Shown here one piece after another: positions 1 to 12,844 of a stretch of 64,000 bases of DNA. A program made the translations under genes and the position numbers. Below the pieces are notes generated by a model. That model did no database searches. It saw nothing but the letters and a program-made list of their open reading frames with translations, and was not told where the DNA came from. The DNA lies in assembly GCF_037176765.1 (NCBI RefSeq), contig NC_090024.1:196102278-196166277 (forward strand), read 5' to 3'. The stretch's first letter is position 1, and each line of letters opens with the position of its first letter. The DNA is from Anolis sagrei. Taxonomy: Eukaryota; Chordata; Lepidosauria; Squamata; Anolidae.

Positions 1-299
1 CATAAAACAACATAACAATAATAGGCAAGCATCAAGCAACAAAAAACTAATTTGAAAAAAAGGGGGGGGGGGAGGCCAATATACTGAATAAAGAGTAATT
101 GGTTCAATAAGGTAGATGAAAATGTATAATAACATAGGAAATATCATGAAAACAGAGCAATTTAACAGGATCAGAAACAATTTAGCTTGACTTACAAAAT
201 CTGAATAGTAATGTAATATAGGAAATTCAGGTTGAATGATAATTAGGTTGCGATACAGGTCATATGTCATGGATTTGTCAGTCAAATGCACAACGAAAC

Positions 300-1760
300 A
301 TCCATGTTTTTAATTCCTTACAGAATGTGGTTAGCGAGGGCATCAGCCTGATCTCCCTGGAGAGGGAGTTTCAGCGGTGAGGTGCCACCACCTAGAATGC
401 CCTTTCCCTCGTCCCCACCAATCATTCCTGAGATGGGGGCGGGAGCGAGAGAAGAGCATCCCCGGACGATCTTAAGGATCGCAGGGGCTCATAGGGGAGG
501 AGGAGTTCCCACAGATAGGCAGGTCCTGAACCATTTAGAGCTTTATGGGTAACAACCTGCACTTTGAATTGGAACCGGAAATTTATCGGCAGCCAGTGGA
601 GCTGTTTAAACAGGGGGGTTGACCGCGCCCTATAACTTGCTCCAGTTAACAATCTGGCCGCCAACCTTTGCACCAATGGTAGTTTCCAAACTGTCTTCAA
701 GGGCAGCCCTATATAGAGAGCATTTCAGTAGTCCAATCTTGAGGTAACTAAGGCTTGGACCACCATGGTCAAGTCAGACTTCTCAAGGTACGGTCGCAGC
801 TGGCGCACATGTTTTAACTTTGCAAAGGCCCTCCCAGCCACTGCTGACACCTGAGCATCAAGCGTCAGCACTGAATCCAGGAGGACCCCCAAACTGCGGA
901 CCTGTGCCTTCATGGGGAGTGCAACCCCTTCAAACACAGGTTGCCACCCTATACCCCATTTGGCCGAGCAACTGACCTGGTGGACCTCTGTTTTGTCAGG
1001 ATTCAGTTTCAATCTGTTGGCCCTCATCCAGCCCATCACAGCAGCCAAGCACTGGTCCAGGACCCGAGGGACTTCCTTGGATTTTGGTGGAAATGTAGAT
1101 ATTATATATCATGTAGATATTAAAGGGCATGGGGAAAAGAATAGAACCTTGCTGGACCCCACAGGTCAAGGGCCAGGGGTCCCAGCAGGTATCCCCCAGC
1201 TTCACCAACTGGGTGTGGCCCTCCAGAAAGGACTGGAGCCACTGCAATGCAGTAATCCCAAGACCCATACTGGAGAAATCCGCTGAGATGTCCAAGAGAA
1301 CCAACAAGGTCACACCCTGTCAAGCTCTCTTCGGAGGTCATCTACAAAGGCTACCAAAGCCGTCTTGGTACCATGACCAGGCCTGAAACCAAACTGCAAA
1401 GGGTCCAGAAAATCAGTTTCATCCAGGAATCCCTGGAGCTGAGAAGCAACCACTCGCTCCAGAACCTCGCCCAGAAAAGGCTGATAGTTGAAATTGGCTG
1501 ATAGTTGTTCAATATAGACGAATCAAGAGACGCCTTTTTAAAAAAAGGTCTCATGACTGCTTGCTTAAGGCAAGATGGAATTAGTCCTTGCTCCAAAGAA
1601 GCATTTATTATCTTTGACAACCAGTTTGCCAACTCTTCTCTGGCAAGTTTTATAAGCCATGATGGGCAAGAGTCCAGTGTGCACGTGGTCGCCCTCACTG
1701 CTCCAAGGATTTTGTCTGTCCCTTTCCAACTGTCTATTTGGCCCTTCTGCAAGTTGATGT
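300..1760 (-). mobile_element. Decayed L2-clade LINE, RT to C-terminus
   Basis: On the minus strand the order matches the L2 copy at 60-63 kb: D-S-C-P-S-W-L near 1690, S-L-V-S-G-L (for S-G-F-R-P-G) near 1390, a Q-G-S-I-L-F-P-M-P-F-N-I block near 1150, L-N-P-D-K-T-E-V near 1000, L-V-T-S-R-L-D-Y near 730 and L-H-W-L-P near 600. The pieces fall in different frames, so several frameshifts have accumulated, and the copy is old. Its 3' UTR is not clear below position 300. Confidence 0.85.
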
Positions 1761-2938
1761 CAACTGGTGAAGTAGTTGTGCATTGATGTAGTTGTGCAGA
1801 GTAGTTCCAATGTAATAATCTTTTCTCCTACATTTTGTCAATATTTCAGTGGTATCAAAACAAATAATCTTATAAGAGCTTGCCCTGAGGGATCCCCAGG
1901 ATAGGATACTGTGGACCAACTTGTTTTCAGAGACAATCCATGAAATTATGTCATGACTGGTTGACATGATCGCCTCAACTGGTGTTCTCCATGGTTGCTT
2001 TAACTACATTCTAGTGAGGTCTGCTATCTGTTATACTGCTGTAGTTGCATCTATGCATTGACAGGCAAGGTTCTCCAGGATAGTGCCAAACAATAATAGC
2101 TTCTCCAGCTAGAAGAGAAGTGTGGCTTCACATTGTGGCCATGGTGGTTCTTTTGGCTGTGGATTGAAAAGCAATTTGTCCCACACACATCTAAGCTACC
2201 TAAGACAAAGTTCTCGCCTTGGGAGGGCCAGCTCTTGTCCACATTACCCCTGTTTATGTAATGAGCCATGCCCGCCAAGTATTTATTTCATCCAGGAAGT
2301 GCTCGTGTTTATAAAAACTGTAGTGAATGCCAAGTGAGCCCTGTGTCAATAGCCTGACATATTTATTCTCTGGGCATCAAGTGATGGACTTTGTTGTACA
2401 GGGTAATTCCCGGCAAAGAAAATCTTCTGTTTCCTCCTTTGGATGAAAGATGCTTTGTTGATCTTTCTTTCTGCAAAGTTGCTCAATGGCTACTTGGTTC
2501 AGGGTACTAATTAACTCCTGGGCTATGAGAAAAATGCTCTTGCAGTTTCTGAGCCTAATGTAAACCAACACTATCCCAAGGCTGAAATAAAACAAAGAAG
2601 AGAGCCTTGGTTTTAGACACTAACAAACCAAGGACTTTCGTCTGTTTGGAAACATGGAGCCTTTCTCCAACTGATCAAAAAAGTCTTTCTTACTAAAGAC
2701 TCTACAGACTGAATCAAGTTTTCTGGGCAAAGTATTAGTAGGGTCCTTTACCATTCTATTTTTAATGAATGAAAAATAGCTGACTCAGATCTACACAGAT
2801 GGACTTGTTGATTAGCATAGCTTGTTCCAACTGGCAGTACCTTTCCATGATTTTGACAATGGTCTTACTGAGTTACTTGGACTTTTTCCTTGGTTCAAGA
2901 AACTCAGCGGAGGAAGTTCCATAGTTTTGGGGGGCATG
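1761..2938. other. Unassigned stretch
   Basis: Only short broken frames. Two loosely similar pieces (near 1880 and 2070, both containing ccaggata) hint at an old repeat, but no family is recognised. Confidence 0.4.
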
Positions 2939-3149
2939 GGTGCATCTACACAGTTTGACACTACTTTAATGTCATTGTTCAATATGAAATTATGTGATTT
3001 GTAGTTTGGTGAGGCACCGACACTCTTTGGTACAGAAGACTAAAAACCTTGTAAAGTGACAACTCCCATGATTCCATTGCATTAAGCTATGACAGTTGAA
3101 GTGGTTTCAAACTGTATTAAGTTTGAAATGCAGTTTGTAGTCTAGATGC
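2939..3149. mobile_element. Palindromic MITE, family with ends ggtgcatctaca
   Basis: The ends gggtgcatctacac and tctagatgcaccc face each other, and the interior holds an imperfect inverted repeat (aactcccatgattccat type words). The same family recurs at about 13446, 32392, 35244, 37268, 50297 and 53543. It is common, old and non-coding. Its superfamily (hAT suspected) is not proven, as no clear target duplications remain. Confidence 0.65.
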
Positions 3150-3156
3150 ACCCTAA

Positions 3157-3161
3157 GTCTC

Positions 3162-3200
<39 letters not shown>

Positions 3201-3836
3201 TTATTTATACCCTGCCACCATCTCCCCAAGGGGACTCGGGGCTGCTAACATGAGGCCAAGCCTAACAATTACAATAAAGCAAATATATAACTTAGAATAA
3301 TACATCAATAAAAATATCATAAAAATAATAAAAGAATAATACAAAAAACACAAGGTGCAATATAAAAACACAATAATTGATCAAGGTGGGCAGGGTCGGT
3401 TGCAAAGACTTTTTAAAAAAAAAACCTAGGTGAGATAAGTAGAGTAGTGTATCTGGAGGGAGGTTCAGGTGGGATGAACAATAGGGATTAATTACACTAA
3501 AGGGTGAGATAAAGTGCATCGAAAGATATTTTATGCAGAGTTTGGTCAAGGTAGGGGATTGTTGTTCATTCATCAAAGGCACACCGGAACAGCCAGGTTT
3601 TTAGGCTCTCCTTGAAGACTGCCAGGGTAGGCGTTTGCCTAATTTCTCCAGGAAGCGAGTTCCAGAGCCGAGGGGCCACCACAGAGTAGGCCCTCTCCCT
3701 CATCCCCACAAGTCACGCTTGTGACAGGGGCGGGAATAAGAAAAGGGCCTCTCCGGACGATTGAAGGGATCATATATGTTTGTAGAAGGAAATGTGGTCA
3801 CGAAGGTAGGCAGGTCCCAAACCATTCAGGGCTATC
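3157..3836 (-). mobile_element. L2-like LINE 3' end with (ATT)n tail
   Basis: In reverse orientation, the 3' end is an AAT microsatellite at about 3163-3200, then the typical end motif (ttatttataccctgcc, ggggactcggggctg), an A-rich 3' UTR and the C-terminal coding end near 3600-3830 (gagttccagagccgag, ggccctctccctc). The frame is broken. The terminal repeat is ATT rather than the AAAT of the younger copy. Confidence 0.75.
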
Positions 3837-4100
3837 TCAATACCAACTGCAGGATGCACTAGTCCTGAAAATATCCCCAAGTTTCAGAGAAGAAAAACAA
3901 TGACCAAAAGTAGCTGGAACTTGCAATGTGGGGCAAAGAAAAGTTGGGGGTGGAGGATCTTCGGGTTGTTTAATAAAATTAATCACTGCTGCTCCAATTC
4001 CAGACTTCCAGAATGATCCATTTTGCATACAGCCTTGTGTCAAACTAATAGTAAAGCCCGAGTTTAATTACTAGACTACCTTTAGCAAACTCATCGAAAC

Positions 4101-4204
4101 AACTGAGTAGATCCACTAAATCAATGAAAACTTGGTAAGTATACAAAATTTCAGCATTTTGTATACTTACCAAGTTTTCATTGATTTAGTCAATCTACTC
4201 AGTT
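4101..4204. repeat. 49-bp inverted repeat with 6-base loop
   Basis: The left arm 4101-4149 and right arm 4156-4204 are reverse complements at 47 of 49 positions, separated by ttcagc. The arms are not similar to any other repeat seen in the window. It could fold as a long hairpin. It is either a miniature inverted-repeat element or a small inverted duplication. Confidence 0.9.
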
Positions 4205-4587
4205 TAGAACTTAAAAATTCTTTTGAGCCTAATGACTGTATATGCTATTGGTTCACTTTATTCAAAGTATCCTGACAAAAGAGGGATGTCTTACCATCTA
4301 AGACCTTTTCCTTTGCATGTTTATCATCAACATAAACCTGGGAAACACCAGGTCATTTTTCTTATATAATATGAGAAACTGACAGTAGCTTATTTGATAT
4401 GTTTTTAAATTATTGTGTGTGTCTGTGTGTATAATATGAATGTTTTACATGGCATCAAATTTTACCTATATATGCAAGCTGCCTTAAGTCCCCTATGGAC
4501 TTGAGAAGAGTGGGGTATAAATAAGGTAAATAAATAAATGAATGAAAAGAAATTGAGGTTTTCCTGATGTGAAGAGAGCTGTATAGT

Positions 4588-4740
4588 GCTTATTTATTTA
4601 TTTGCTGTATTTATATATCACCTTTCTCACCCCTGGGAGGACTCAAGGCGGTTTAAATCATACTAATGGCAAAAATTCAATGCCAAAATACAGTACAGAA
4701 AGAAATCATAATAATTAATTATTACATATAACTAAGAATT
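4588..4740 (-). mobile_element. L2-like 3' end fragment
   Basis: The text cttatttatttatttgctg followed by atatatcacctttctcacc and gactcaaggcggttt is the reversed end of an L2-like LINE or of a SINE using the same tail. A shorter plus-strand end of similar type lies just before it at about 4478-4540 (aagtcccctatggac...gggtataaataagg), and another short piece at about 4937-4972. Confidence 0.55.
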
Positions 4741-6009
4741 TAAAATAAATTAAAAACCATTAAACATAAGGCATACATAAAATTTAAATTTAAATGATAA
4801 ATGCCCTTTGCTGTTAAATTGCAAAAAAACATAAAAGACACTTGTTTGGCACTAATATCTGACTCTGAGTAAATGCCAGTATTCTCTAAGATCTGCCATT
4901 GACATCCAGGAAAGTTAAAAATCATTCATAGTGTTATAATAATAAACTTTATTTATACCCTGCCATTAACAATGGGAAGTGTGATACCTTCCATATAGTG
5001 TTAAGCATTAAATCCCACCAACCCTAACTAACACTGGCAGGATTAAAAATTCTGGAAGTTACAAATCAACATCTGGAGGGCGAACAGTTCCCACTCCAAT
5101 TTAATTTCCGATATGTCTTTTAATGCATTCCAAATCAATACAGATATGATAAGGCATTCTATCACAAAGACTGTTCACACATGGGAATGAGGATACTAAG
5201 GTATTGATAAGTCTATGAACCTGCTTTCACTTCTGCAAGAAAGGCTTTAGTACACAATGAAAAATCTCAAATATTTAGAAGGAAAGTATCAAGGAAATAT
5301 GAGAATAGCAACACAAAATCTCCTTTTGTTTGTGGCAACTGGGAGTGGGGGGTGGGGAGATGAGTGCCAGTACAAATACAAATTTGACTAGTGATAAAAA
5401 TCACTGATGCATATCAAGGAGCGGGAAGTTGAGGGACAGGCCAGTTTTAACCTCAGCAGTTGAATTTGCATTTTAGCATTTTCAGTGTCTGACTATGCGG
5501 TGGTTCACAGTATTTTTAACATTCTTGTTACTGTCACATTATGAGAAAATAATGTAATGATGTTCCCAGCTTTCTTAAGTCTACCAATAAATATCTTGTG
5601 CAGATAAGTGTAAACCAGAAAGATACACCTTATTTGGGTGTTAAAGCTACCTGGCAATTACACAAAGGGCTTATTTCTCCATAGATGGCATGGGAAGTAA
5701 AGCAATATGAACACATCAGAGAGACGTTTTCAGTCTTGGTTGTGCAAGTGCTTCCACAGACACAATATGTGCACAACAGTCACCCAACTATCCTATTACA
5801 CAGGAAAGGGAAACATTGAAACCTTCCACAATTCAAACGGGGTGCAGCAGCATTTTGCATCTTCCTTGCATAGAAGAAGGGAAGAAAGGCAGTGAAAATA
5901 AAGGCAGAATTCACATTGACACCTGCATCCTCTGTATACTGTGAAAGAAGGTAGTGGCATCATGGAGAACAGCCATAGGAGGCCCTTTTTTCGCCCCTGC
6001 CAGTTTCAC

Positions 6010-6575
6010 AAGCTCGCCTGGTGAGCACAAGGGAGAAAGTTTTCTCCTCTGTGCCCCCCCCCCCCCCCCCCGACTCTGGAACTCATTACCTGGAGAGATT
6101 GGAAAGCCCCTACCTTAGAAACCTTTAAAAAGAATCTTAAAACCTGGCTCTTCCACTGCGCCTTTGGTGAGTGGGTATACAACCTCATACTATTGCTCAG
6201 CCTCAAGGTTTTTGTCCTTGGATTATATACCCACCCCCCCCCCCCCCCCGGCGTGGGAAAGCTCGATTCCACAATCCTCATTTGAATGAGCCCCCCTCCG
6301 CAAATAACCTGCTTCTCCTTTTATGTCACCCGTGTTTTTAATAAGGTTTTAATCGTTTTTTTAACCATTTTCTTGCACATGTAGCCACCCATTGTAACTG
6401 TGTTTATTGTAATCCTATATCGTTAATGTATTCATATGTTTTATGTAATTATGATGTTGTTGTTTATTGCATGTGTTTTTGATTTTATTTTGTTGTAAAT
6501 CTGTTGATTGGGATTGGCCTCATGTAAGCCGCCCCGAGTCCCCATTGGGGAGATGGTGACGGGGTATAAATAAAG

Positions 6576-6617
<42 letters not shown>
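6010..6617 (+). mobile_element. L2-like LINE 3' end with (ATT)n tail
   Basis: On the plus strand the C-terminal end (ctctggaactcattacc, aaaacctggctcttcc) is followed by a UTR, the end motif gccgccccgagtcccc / ggggagatggtgacgggg, tataaataaag and an ATT microsatellite from about 6577. Two long poly-C runs (about 6054-6070 and 6233-6249) lie inside and look like expansions or assembly-sensitive homopolymers. Confidence 0.75.
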
Positions 6618-7559
6618 GGTGGAACACAACAAAGTTCAAATGCCCCACAGCACAGGTGATTTTCCAGCACATCCTTCCAATAGTGTCATAGAGTTATGGA
6701 TTCACAGAGTTGGAAGAAATCTGGGTCTTCATTATTGCTGGCCTTGTTATATCTGGGAAGGGAAATTCTTTGAAAACAGCAAGGGGAAAAGGTAGATGAA
6801 AAGATGTGGGCCTTGACTGTTGATTCAACAAAGTATTATAAATACTCATGTATAAGTCGATCTCATGTATAAGTCAAAGAGTATGGGTTTTTATAGGACC
6901 CGCAGGTAAGTTGAGAATCATTCTGGAGAGAAGAGAAAGCATCAATGCTGCCTTAGGGGAGCAGCTGTCCCTGGCCATCACTACTATTTCCTCACCCAGG
7001 TATATTAAAAGGCCAGAAATGGCACCATGGCAGAGAAAGTTGCTTTTTTAGGTTCTCCTGGGATGGATTAAGCTCTTGCGCTCTTTATTCAAAGAAGAGA
7101 ATATTTTTTTATAATTTATAAGTTCAATTTTTAGAGTCATAATAATACAATCACCATTCATTGCCAGTCTCAGGACTCATCAAAAAGTGCCATAAAAGTT
7201 ACATTGGCTTGAGAGCTCTATAACTGTTGTAGTGTGAAAGAGCTAGTGGCACCTTGAGACACAATGATACCTCATTCTCCTTACTTGTTTTATTCTGACC
7301 ACAACAAAAGACTAACCCACACCTCTCTAGAATTTGGCTTTTTGTTTTAAAGTGGGACATGAAGACAGCAAAATCATTAAAAGTTTATTATACCTTTACG
7401 CAGTCATTAAATCAAATGGAGGCTGCAGTCAAAAATCGGAAGACTAAGGCAGTTGTGAATTAGTTTTAAGTGTCAAGTGTAAAGACATGTCATTAAATAT
7501 CAACATCAGAATTATCCAGACCATAGCACTTAATTTCTGTATATATGTGAAATCAGGAC
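6618..7559. other. Unassigned stretch with tataagtc motif pair
   Basis: Near 6845-6885 the word catgtataagtc occurs twice, resembling the worn end of an unidentified DNA transposon. The rest shows no gene or clear repeat. Confidence 0.35.
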
Positions 7560-7815
7560 AGTTACAGAAGCAAACAGAAGGAAAAACAATTCATCTGAAA
7601 TGTAGTGCTACAGAGAAGTCCTACAGATAACATTGACTGCTCAAGAGACAAATACATTGATTTTAGAGCTCTTACTAGAATTCAAAATAACTAGAGTGAG
7701 GCTGTTGTATTTTGGACATTTCATGAGAAGTATGACTCATTGTAAAATACAATAATGCATGGTAAAAGGAAAGGCATTATGAAAAGAGGAAGGGTTGGGG
7801 ATCTTGTAGGTCTCT
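7560..7815 (+). mobile_element. Ancient RTE-like LINE 3' fragment
   Basis: A short stretch reads, across broken frames, like the RTE C-terminal region: L-L-Y-F-G-H-F-M-R-S near 7710-7740 compares with Y-F-G-H-I-M-R-R in the full-length copy at 41.4 kb, followed by a K-G-K-like basic stretch. Identity is low, so this would be a much older insertion. Called by eye only. Confidence 0.4.
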
Positions 7816-8284
7816 CATTCATAAGTTCACCATTGAAGTGGAGTTGATGGCAAATAGCAGCACCAACAACACCTGCCACCACTTGTTTGCATGCACAAGT
7901 ATGTGCAGTGATGTATACCCTGCCTGTGGACCTTGTGTTTGGGTTTTGATGGGTTGATCCACATAATGCTGTGAAGTGGATAAATGGAGAAATAAATGTG
8001 TGTGTGTGTCAAATTAGATTGTACATTCAGTACAAAGCAGTCAGTTGTGAGAATTTTCTGTTTGTACTCACAAGTAAACATAATATAAAGGCCCAATGCA
8101 GTTTGGAGCCTAAATTCATTTTGCTCTGAATGGGTGCTAAAACAATAACAAAAACTCAGTTATCTTCAAAGGCATCTCACTTCACTTATGAGTAAAAAGA
8201 AATTATCTAACAGCTAGACCATATGATTACATTTGTTCTTCATAATAGCCTTTTAATATCCTGTGTTTCTGCTCACTTTTGACA

Positions 8285-8435
8285 AGTATTGTGTATGTTG
8301 TGTGTGTTGTTTTTTATGGTTTTAAACTGAATATTGTTGTTGTTGTACTGTTGTAAACCGCGTTGAGTCGCCAATTTAGGCTGAGAAACGGCGGTATACA
8401 AGCACAGTAATAAATAAATAAATAAATAAATAAAG
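8285..8435 (+). mobile_element. L2-like 3' tail
   Basis: The end resembles the 3' UTR of the young L2 at 62.9-63.0 kb: gttgttgtactgttgtaaa, ccgcgttgagtcgcc, ctgagaaacggcggtat, then an AAAT repeat tail at about 8408-8435. A stem can form between accgc and gcggt as in the young copy. Only the last 150 bases are present. Confidence 0.7.
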
Positions 8436-9406
8436 TAAAAATTTTACTCTGGGAAAACATTTTTGAGATTTCAAAAGAAGACCTTTACAATAATAGTATC
8501 ACTAATTTGTTTCTGTTACTGTCCTTGCTGAAATTTGGTCACAGCAGATCATGAGGGAACTTTGAAGTTCCTGCTTCTGCAAAATAAACCAAAAAAACTT
8601 TCTTTTGCTGAAGTAGTCCAAAGTTTGTAATAGTTGTTTTGGTCACTCGTGTGGCATGTTGTGTGCATCAGACAGTCCCAGGCTGCTTTCCTCCTGCAGA
8701 GTGACATTTTTTGCAGAAGACTACAATTCCATGATGTCCCAGCCGGTAGTGCAAATCAGAATATTGTTAGCAGATTGATTATAAGATGGTTCAACATTTC
8801 AGTACGTGTCAGATAGGAAAAGACCATTCTAATGTAATGGAAGGGTGTGACTTTCACTATCCCAGCAGTCATCCTGTACTATTTTCAGACCTAACCTACA
8901 CTAAAAGATAAATAAATGCATACATACTCAAATACATAATGGATCTGTTATTGCTCTATTGTCCATTGTTTTCTCCATAAAGCACCTGTTCTTTATGCCC
9001 TTTTCTAAGCTATTTGCATAGCCTAAGTTCCTAAATACCCAAAGTAAGGTACATTGAAATCAGTGTAGCTCAAACTCAGATAAATATAGTGGAAAATTAG
9101 CTGAAGCACTCACAAATATATGTTATGTAATTGGAGATTTAAAATCTGACATGACACATGACAAAGTGCAATACTCAAAATAATTGTGCAGAAGATATTT
9201 GGATCAGTTCTAATATGTATGTGTGTGTGCATGCATAGACACACACAGACACATACTGTTCACCTCCAAGAATTCATTTTTGCAAGGTCTAGTAGTACAG
9301 AGCATGAAAGAAAAAATGTTCAGATTTCCACTTATTCTTTGGGTTGTTTTTGTGTGTATGTGAGATCATGTTAGAAATGCAGCAATAGTAAATAAATATT
9401 ACTCAC

Positions 9407-9637
9407 ACTCCTGGTTAATTGTGCAGAGTAAGTCAGAGGTACAAATTCTCCTTTTCTTGTTGCTTTAATCCTCCTGGTATGACTAAAGGGGCGAAAAACG
9501 CTGACCCCTGAGGCACTTCTCTTTTGTCGCTGTTTGTTCCTGGACTTCCTAAGTACAGCTGGCACAACACTGGACTTCACAAGAAATGAAAGTGTTGTAA
9601 GACCTCCTCTTAGTTCCAACCCTGTACATCCATCCAC
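9407..9637 (-). other. Possible unassigned host exon (77 codons)
   Basis: Seen: on the minus strand a 231-base stretch is open in one frame and bounded by an acceptor-like ...tctcaacag|G and a strong donor-like GTGAGT. The deduced 77 residues begin V-D-G-C-T-G-L-E-L-R and are very basic in the middle (K-Q-R-Q-K-R-S-A-S-G, R-R-I-K-A-T-R-K-G). I do not recognise the product, and no neighbouring exon was found. An open run of this length can occur by chance in a 64-kb window, so this is only a candidate. It lies downstream of the receptor gene on the same strand. Confidence 0.25.
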
Positions 9638-10539
9638 CTGTTGAGACTTCTTAAAGGAATATGATCCCACTCAGGTGCATGGAGCTATAAACCTTTTGAT
9701 CATGTGAGCAACATTCAATATATGTTACCTGTACAAAGTGCTTTAATACTTACAAAATGATAATTCCCAAACATGTGAAATCTGTCAAGAGAAAGTTTGT
9801 GATCATCATTAAAATATTGGGACACTGTGTGGGCCAAGACATTAAGAGACTTGATTTGAAATGAAATGAGATTAGGATTTTGGAATATAAAATCAAGTCT
9901 GGATTTGCAATACCCATCTAAAGCAGGGTTCACCTTAAGGCCATGTAATCCATGGTCTAAAATAATTGTACCATTGGACTTGATCTATGTATTTGTTGAA
10001 ATCCAATGGATATATTGCAAATATACTGTATTTCTCTCCTATGGATGTGCAACTTTTCTTCCAATAAATACCTTATTTTGAAGTATGTTTGTTCACAACA
10101 TATATTTTTCACCATATACATGACCTCTCAGGTTTTGCCCTACACTAATGAAAATGTTTAAACCGTGATTTTACTCCAAACCATATTTCTATTACAATGA
10201 TATGATTGTTCCACAAATCACAGTATTCTTTATGCATGGAAAATGCCATTTCTTTCTCTCCCAGTTTGACCATGAGCTACAGAGTGAAATGTGGTTATGA
10301 CCTGAGGAGCAATTAATAAAGGGTGGCACAACCTTTCTCTTCTTCCTTATGTGAATTTAAAGGTTATTTTTTGTTTCCTAATAGGTTTCCAGATATAATT
10401 AGTTCTTGCCAGCTTGACTCCTGATTTATAAGAGTTAAATATGTCTAAGGCTACTCACTGCTCTACACTGCCTTGTACCTGTAAGCAGCATTTTAAACAA
10501 ACTGATTTTCTCTGACCAAATAGTCTGCCTCAGACAATA

Positions 10540-10984
10540 TTTATTTATTTGTTTGTTTGTTTGTTTGTATTCTGTCCTATCTCCCTGAGGGGACTCAGGG
10601 TAGATTCCAGCATATAAAAACACAAGCAGACAAACATTCAATGACTCGAAACAATAAAACACAGATATACAAACAAAGGCAAAGTCTTTCCCTTCATGTC
10701 CGGCTCAGGGAGGTGCTAATCTTCATTTCAAAGCCAAAGAACCTGTGTTGTCTATAGACACCTCCCAGGTCATGTGGCTGGCATGATTGTCTGGAGCACC
10801 ATTTACCTTCCTTCTGAGGTGGTATATATTGATCTATAAACATCTGCATGTTTTCGAACTGCTAGGTTGGCAGGAGTTGAGGCTAACAGTGGGAGCTCAT
10901 ACTGTCCTGCAGATTCGAACCTCCAGCCTTCCAGTCAGCAAGTAAGCAGCTCAATGATTTGACTCATTGTGCCACCTCGGCCCC
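10540..10984 (-). mobile_element. Composite tRNA-derived SINE with L2-like 3' tail
   Basis: Read on the minus strand, it begins near 10984 with a tRNA-like head (box A about gtggcacaatgagtcaa, box B ggttcgaatc near 10915), a body shared with the other SINEs here, and about 130 bases that end in an L2-like tail (gactcagggtag, tctgtcctatctccc) and a TTTG/TTTA repeat. The same junction of SINE body and L2-like tail recurs at 55.1-55.6 kb, so the combination is a real family. Confidence 0.65.
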
Positions 10985-10999
10985 TTAATAAGGTATTCA

Positions 11000-12844
11000 T
11001 TCTGCATCCCATCCTGGTATTGGCGAATCATGGTATTCTTGTTTCTCAAAAATGCAAATAAGGAAATGGCTGGAGAAATTATTTGTTTTGATATGTCTGA
11101 GTTGATGTGGTTGACAGTGATGGGTAGGTAAAGGCCATTGTGCTTGTGAATCTATCATACATCTCTCTCTCCACATGTGTGTGTGTAGGAATGAATACAT
11201 AATAACACAATATAATGAAATATAATTAATATTGTATCATATTATAATATTTAAGATAATATTAAACATACTATTCATATATGCACACACACATATGTAT
11301 GCACAAGATGGTAGTCTGGGAAAGCAATGCTTTTCAACTAAAGGAGTGAAAGGGGAGAGACTAGCACAAATTGTGTGTTAAATTCCTTTTCCTCCATTGT
11401 GTGAAAATCTGAAATATTTATTTTTTAAAATGTCATAAAGAGCTAAGGTTCAATACACATGTCCTCACACTCAAAAGTAAGCTCTAAACATCTCCCATCT
11501 ACAGATATATCAAGGCTAAATATGGCATTGCCCAGGATAAGTTTTGATGTAGTCATGTAGGGATAGTGTACACAGAAAAGAATAATATGTACCTGATGCT
11601 GTTATAACATACAATACGCCTGAAGATTAAATCTAGTTCATTTCTTTTTCGCCTGAGGGCTTAAATCCAACTTTCAAAGATCGACCTTTTATCCCACACT
11701 TTTCTGGAAAACTTGGGGACTTTTACATGTTCCCTCAGGGTCAGCTTAAATGTTGAGCAGGGGAGTGGGATTTTGGGTGGGTAGCATTGATGAATGGGAG
11801 GTCTCCTAATCCTCCCTGCCATGAAATGCTACTTGCCTCAGCTTTGCTGCCATGCATTGTTATTTTTTTGAAAGTGAGTTTGCACAGATACAGTTATCGT
11901 TTTTTTGAAGGTATATTTGTGAGCATAATTGTATATCGATATTAGATCATCCTCACTTATGATACTTAATAGGATGGCCAATGTATAAAATACAGACATC
12001 TATATGTTCATTAAATTGCATGAATGGGGAATAGCCACAGCCATGTGGCCAAAAATATTGGCAAAGTATAGCACCTGTGATCGCTGCAGGACTGCCCAGT
12101 ATGTAGGAAGGAGTTCACATAGGGGAAGCATGTGGCATGTAGTTTGGTCACTAAAAACCAAGAAAATGCGAGTTGAAGCCGATTTTGTTTTGCCTGTATA
12201 GATAACAATCTCATGGACATATGAATGAATGAACTGGGGTAACAAAACTTCGAAAAATTCCCACATTTTAAAACATCTTTTGCAAAATGTTTGACAGTAT
12301 CTTTTGCTTAAATGAGGCATTGGAGAACATTGAATTCAGTGGCACCTTGCAGAGCACCTTGCAGGTGAGCTCTGCAACTGTTGCTGAGCAACAGCTCCCA
12401 TGTTTGTTGCTCATTGCCTAAATTTGCTATAACTGATAGGAGCTGCAGTCTAGAGTGCCATGCACCTTTGATGTTGGTGAACCTCTTCTAGAGCCATGCT
12501 TCTATGGTTAGGGATGTCTGCCAACTATTGTTGAATTTATATCTCTAGTTTCTTATTTCTAATTGACAAATAAAATCAACTTGTATTAGCAGGTCATGAC
12601 TGGAGAAAAAACATTGCTTATCTTGAATGTGGATGAACCAATCATGAAGTTATAACATATTGTTCAATGGACACCATGGAAAGAGATCCCTATTGGAAAG
12701 AAAGGCGTGTTAGTCCTTTCTCCAGCAATGGCATAAGTGGCCACCTTGGGAGGGTGAGTTTGCAAGATCTTCTTTATCTTGTGCATTCAGAGCACAGTGC
12801 CTCCCCACCTGTCCTTTTGATACATTTATAAAGGTAGTGATTTA
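11000..12844. other. Unassigned AT-rich stretch
   Basis: Short CA/TG runs near 11170 and 11285. The frames at 12000-12320 overlap on both strands and look like chance. No gene supported. Confidence 0.4.

Noticed and set aside
912-1386. Plus-strand open frames over the first 1.4 kb
   Set aside because: They are shadows of the minus-strand L2 LINE, whose RT motifs explain the sequence.
6441-6670. Poly-Asn / poly-Ile peptide
   Set aside because: It is the translation of an ATT microsatellite at the end of an L2-like LINE.
12000-12320. Overlapping open frames on both strands
   Set aside because: No known motif, no splice pattern, and frames on both strands of similar length suggest chance.
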